In this document: piece after piece, positions 37,056-38,116 of the stretch
Layout: every line of letters begins with the position of its first letter
How positions within the stretch are numbered: position 1 is the stretch's first letter
IMG/VR virus record: IMGVR_UViG_3300010157_000130
Location: 1 to 38,116 of that record
Reading direction: 5' to 3' (one strand)
Length of the DNA: 38,116 nucleotides
Source: a virus
The notes under the pieces: model-generated
Seen by the model: the letters and a program-made list of their open reading frames with translations, nothing else
Databases searched by the model: none
What the model was told of the DNA's origin: nothing
Program-made: the position numbers and the translations under genes

Positions 37056-38116
37056 ATGGCTTTAACACAATATAAACCAGTATTTGTAAACACTAGAGGG
37101 GAGATGGTAAGTTCTTCTATGCAAACTATGTTTAATGGAAATATAGTCAATGAATCTAATTTAAACTTCCACGGATATGCTTACTTTTACACATACATGA
37201 GCGGTAGTGAAGTAACTTACTTTGATGGCGATAATGTCTATACCCACACCTTCACTGGGTCTACTAGCGTAACAATAGATAATAATTACGATGAATGTAA
37301 TAATGTTGGATGTTTTATAGCATATGTCACAGATTATAATGGGGTTGAGGGGGATTACGCCACTGTGCTTATAAATAAGGATAAGGTTTATGTTCTTAAT
37401 GTGCTAAATAGCTCTACATATTTATATGCTAATAGCTTTGTTTACAATTATGCTGAGTTTATATTTACTTCAATATACAATGATGATAATTCTATATACG
37501 AAACATTTCAATTCTGGGACATAAATGGTAATCTAATAGAGAGCATAGATGTTTCTAGTTATAATTTTGATACAGTAGAGAGGTATTTCTATGGAACAGG
37601 GAAGTTGCAGTTGATATTCAATAACTCTTTAGATACGAATCAGCCTTTTTATATGATTAATTATGATGAGGCGCTAAACGTATTTCAGGGTGATGATATG
37701 ACTTGGTGGCATGAGCGGGGTGATCATTTTTCAAACTATAAAGTATATGCGAAGAATAAAAACGGACTAGACCCATATTATTATGAATCTACAAATAGCT
37801 CCTATACTCCTGAATCTGTGGCGATATTATTCTTTTCAGGAACAGTTGATTTTAACTATTTCTTAAATTATTCCGTAGCTTATGCTGATATATCCTATGT
37901 TTTTCCTGGATATGCATACGGAAATTACACCTTTGCCTCTAATAGTACATCTAGTTTATTGAGAATACCTAGTAGCGTAACAGATACATCAGCTATATAT
38001 CCTACAAGCGATGATATAATATTCAACTACAATTTAATAGATTCGGCTTCTGGGGATCTAAATGCTCTAGTAATAACTCCAACGGGGATCAATACTACGC
38101 AAATTATATCAGATAT
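37056..38116 (+). CDS. Truncated virion protein, open at the right edge
   Basis: ATG at 37056 opens a frame of 353 full codons with no stop before the window ends. Start MALTQYKPVFVNTRGEMVSS. The rest is Tyr/Asn/Asp-rich and beta-like (GYAYFYTYMSGSEVTYFDGD, GKLQLIFNNSLDTNQPFYMI, VAILFFSGTVDFNYFLNYSV) with four or more similar-length strand-rich blocks. High Tyr, Asn and Ser content is typical of tail fibre or adhesin proteins. A late-type element variant precedes it. No domain recognised. It is the last gene here, so its C-terminus and any further fibre genes lie outside. Confidence 0.7.
   Translation, partial: MALTQYKPVFVNTRGEMVSSSMQTMFNGNIVNESNLNFHGYAYFYTYMSGSEVTYFDGDNVYTHTFTGSTSVTIDNNYDECNNVGCFIAYVTDYNGVEGDYATVLINKDKVYVLNVLNSSTYLYANSFVYNYAEFIFTSIYNDDNSIYETFQFWDINGNLIESIDVSSYNFDTVERYFYGTGKLQLIFNNSLDTNQPFYMINYDEALNVFQGDDMTWWHERGDHFSNYKVYAKNKNGLDPYYYESTNSSYTPESVAILFFSGTVDFNYFLNYSVAYADISYVFPGYAYGNYTFASNSTSSLLRIPSSVTDTSAIYPTSDDIIFNYNLIDSASGDLNALVITPTGINTTQIISD

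Noticed and set aside
1-38116. CRISPR arrays, tRNA genes, insertion sequences and an alternative genetic code
   Set aside because: No direct-repeat array, cloverleaf-like sequence in the short gaps or transposase was seen, and TAA, TAG and TGA all end well-supported genes.

Overview
The window is a gene-dense, AT-rich segment of a T4-like (contractile-tailed, Straboviridae-type or more distant) bacteriophage genome. It carries recognisable counterparts of T4 gp20 (portal), gp17 (terminase), gp46/gp47, gp61 (primase), gp55 (late sigma), gp5 (hub), gp25 and gp6. All three standard stop codons are used and no tRNA, rRNA, CRISPR array or insertion sequence is visible. Start codons are mostly preceded by A-rich sequence without a Shine-Dalgarno GGAGG, which fits a Bacteroidota host; this is an inference.

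Left arm, minus strand (1-17401). The order in transcription is primase, a natural Mre11-Rad50 (gp47-gp46) fusion, a three-part nucleotidyltransferase protein, a metalloprotease/ADP-ribosyltransferase fusion, then a run of small conserved phage proteins. These include a zinc-finger protein, a DUF3008-type mosaic, a Dps-like protein, a DUF5872-type protein and a small WHRD protein. A GH19 endolysin, a holin-like membrane protein and several proteins sharing one N-terminal leader follow, then terminase and the portal, which runs off the left edge. Five genes here begin with almost the same peptide (MIKLxxxLxE or a close variant), and a sixth copy sits at the C-terminus of another protein. This resembles the T4 capsid-targeting sequence cut by the gp21 prohead protease. 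Similar (L/I)xE sites lie between domains of the large enzymes. I infer a set of head-packaged, possibly injected proteins.

Switch region (17402-17567). A divergent intergenic region with an A/T tract next to a 34-base uninterrupted purine tract separates the two arms.

Right arm, plus strand (17568-38116). A short regulatory and metabolic operon (small acidic protein, thioredoxin-fold protein, HD hydrolase, membrane-anchored coiled coil, gp55-like sigma) leads into the baseplate and tail genes. These are hub OB-fold, separate spike, hydrophobic structural protein, gp25, gp6, a DNRLRE-like protein, an 1815-residue tail/baseplate protein with four Cys-containing repeats, a conserved YLN..S structural protein, two paralogous pairs of structural proteins, a GIY-YIG nuclease and a truncated last gene.

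A 9-base motif, ATATTTATA, precedes nine late gene starts on both strands, always in the same gene-relative orientation. It is the reverse complement of the T4 late promoter core (TATAAATA), and the likely late sigma gene lies directly upstream of one copy.
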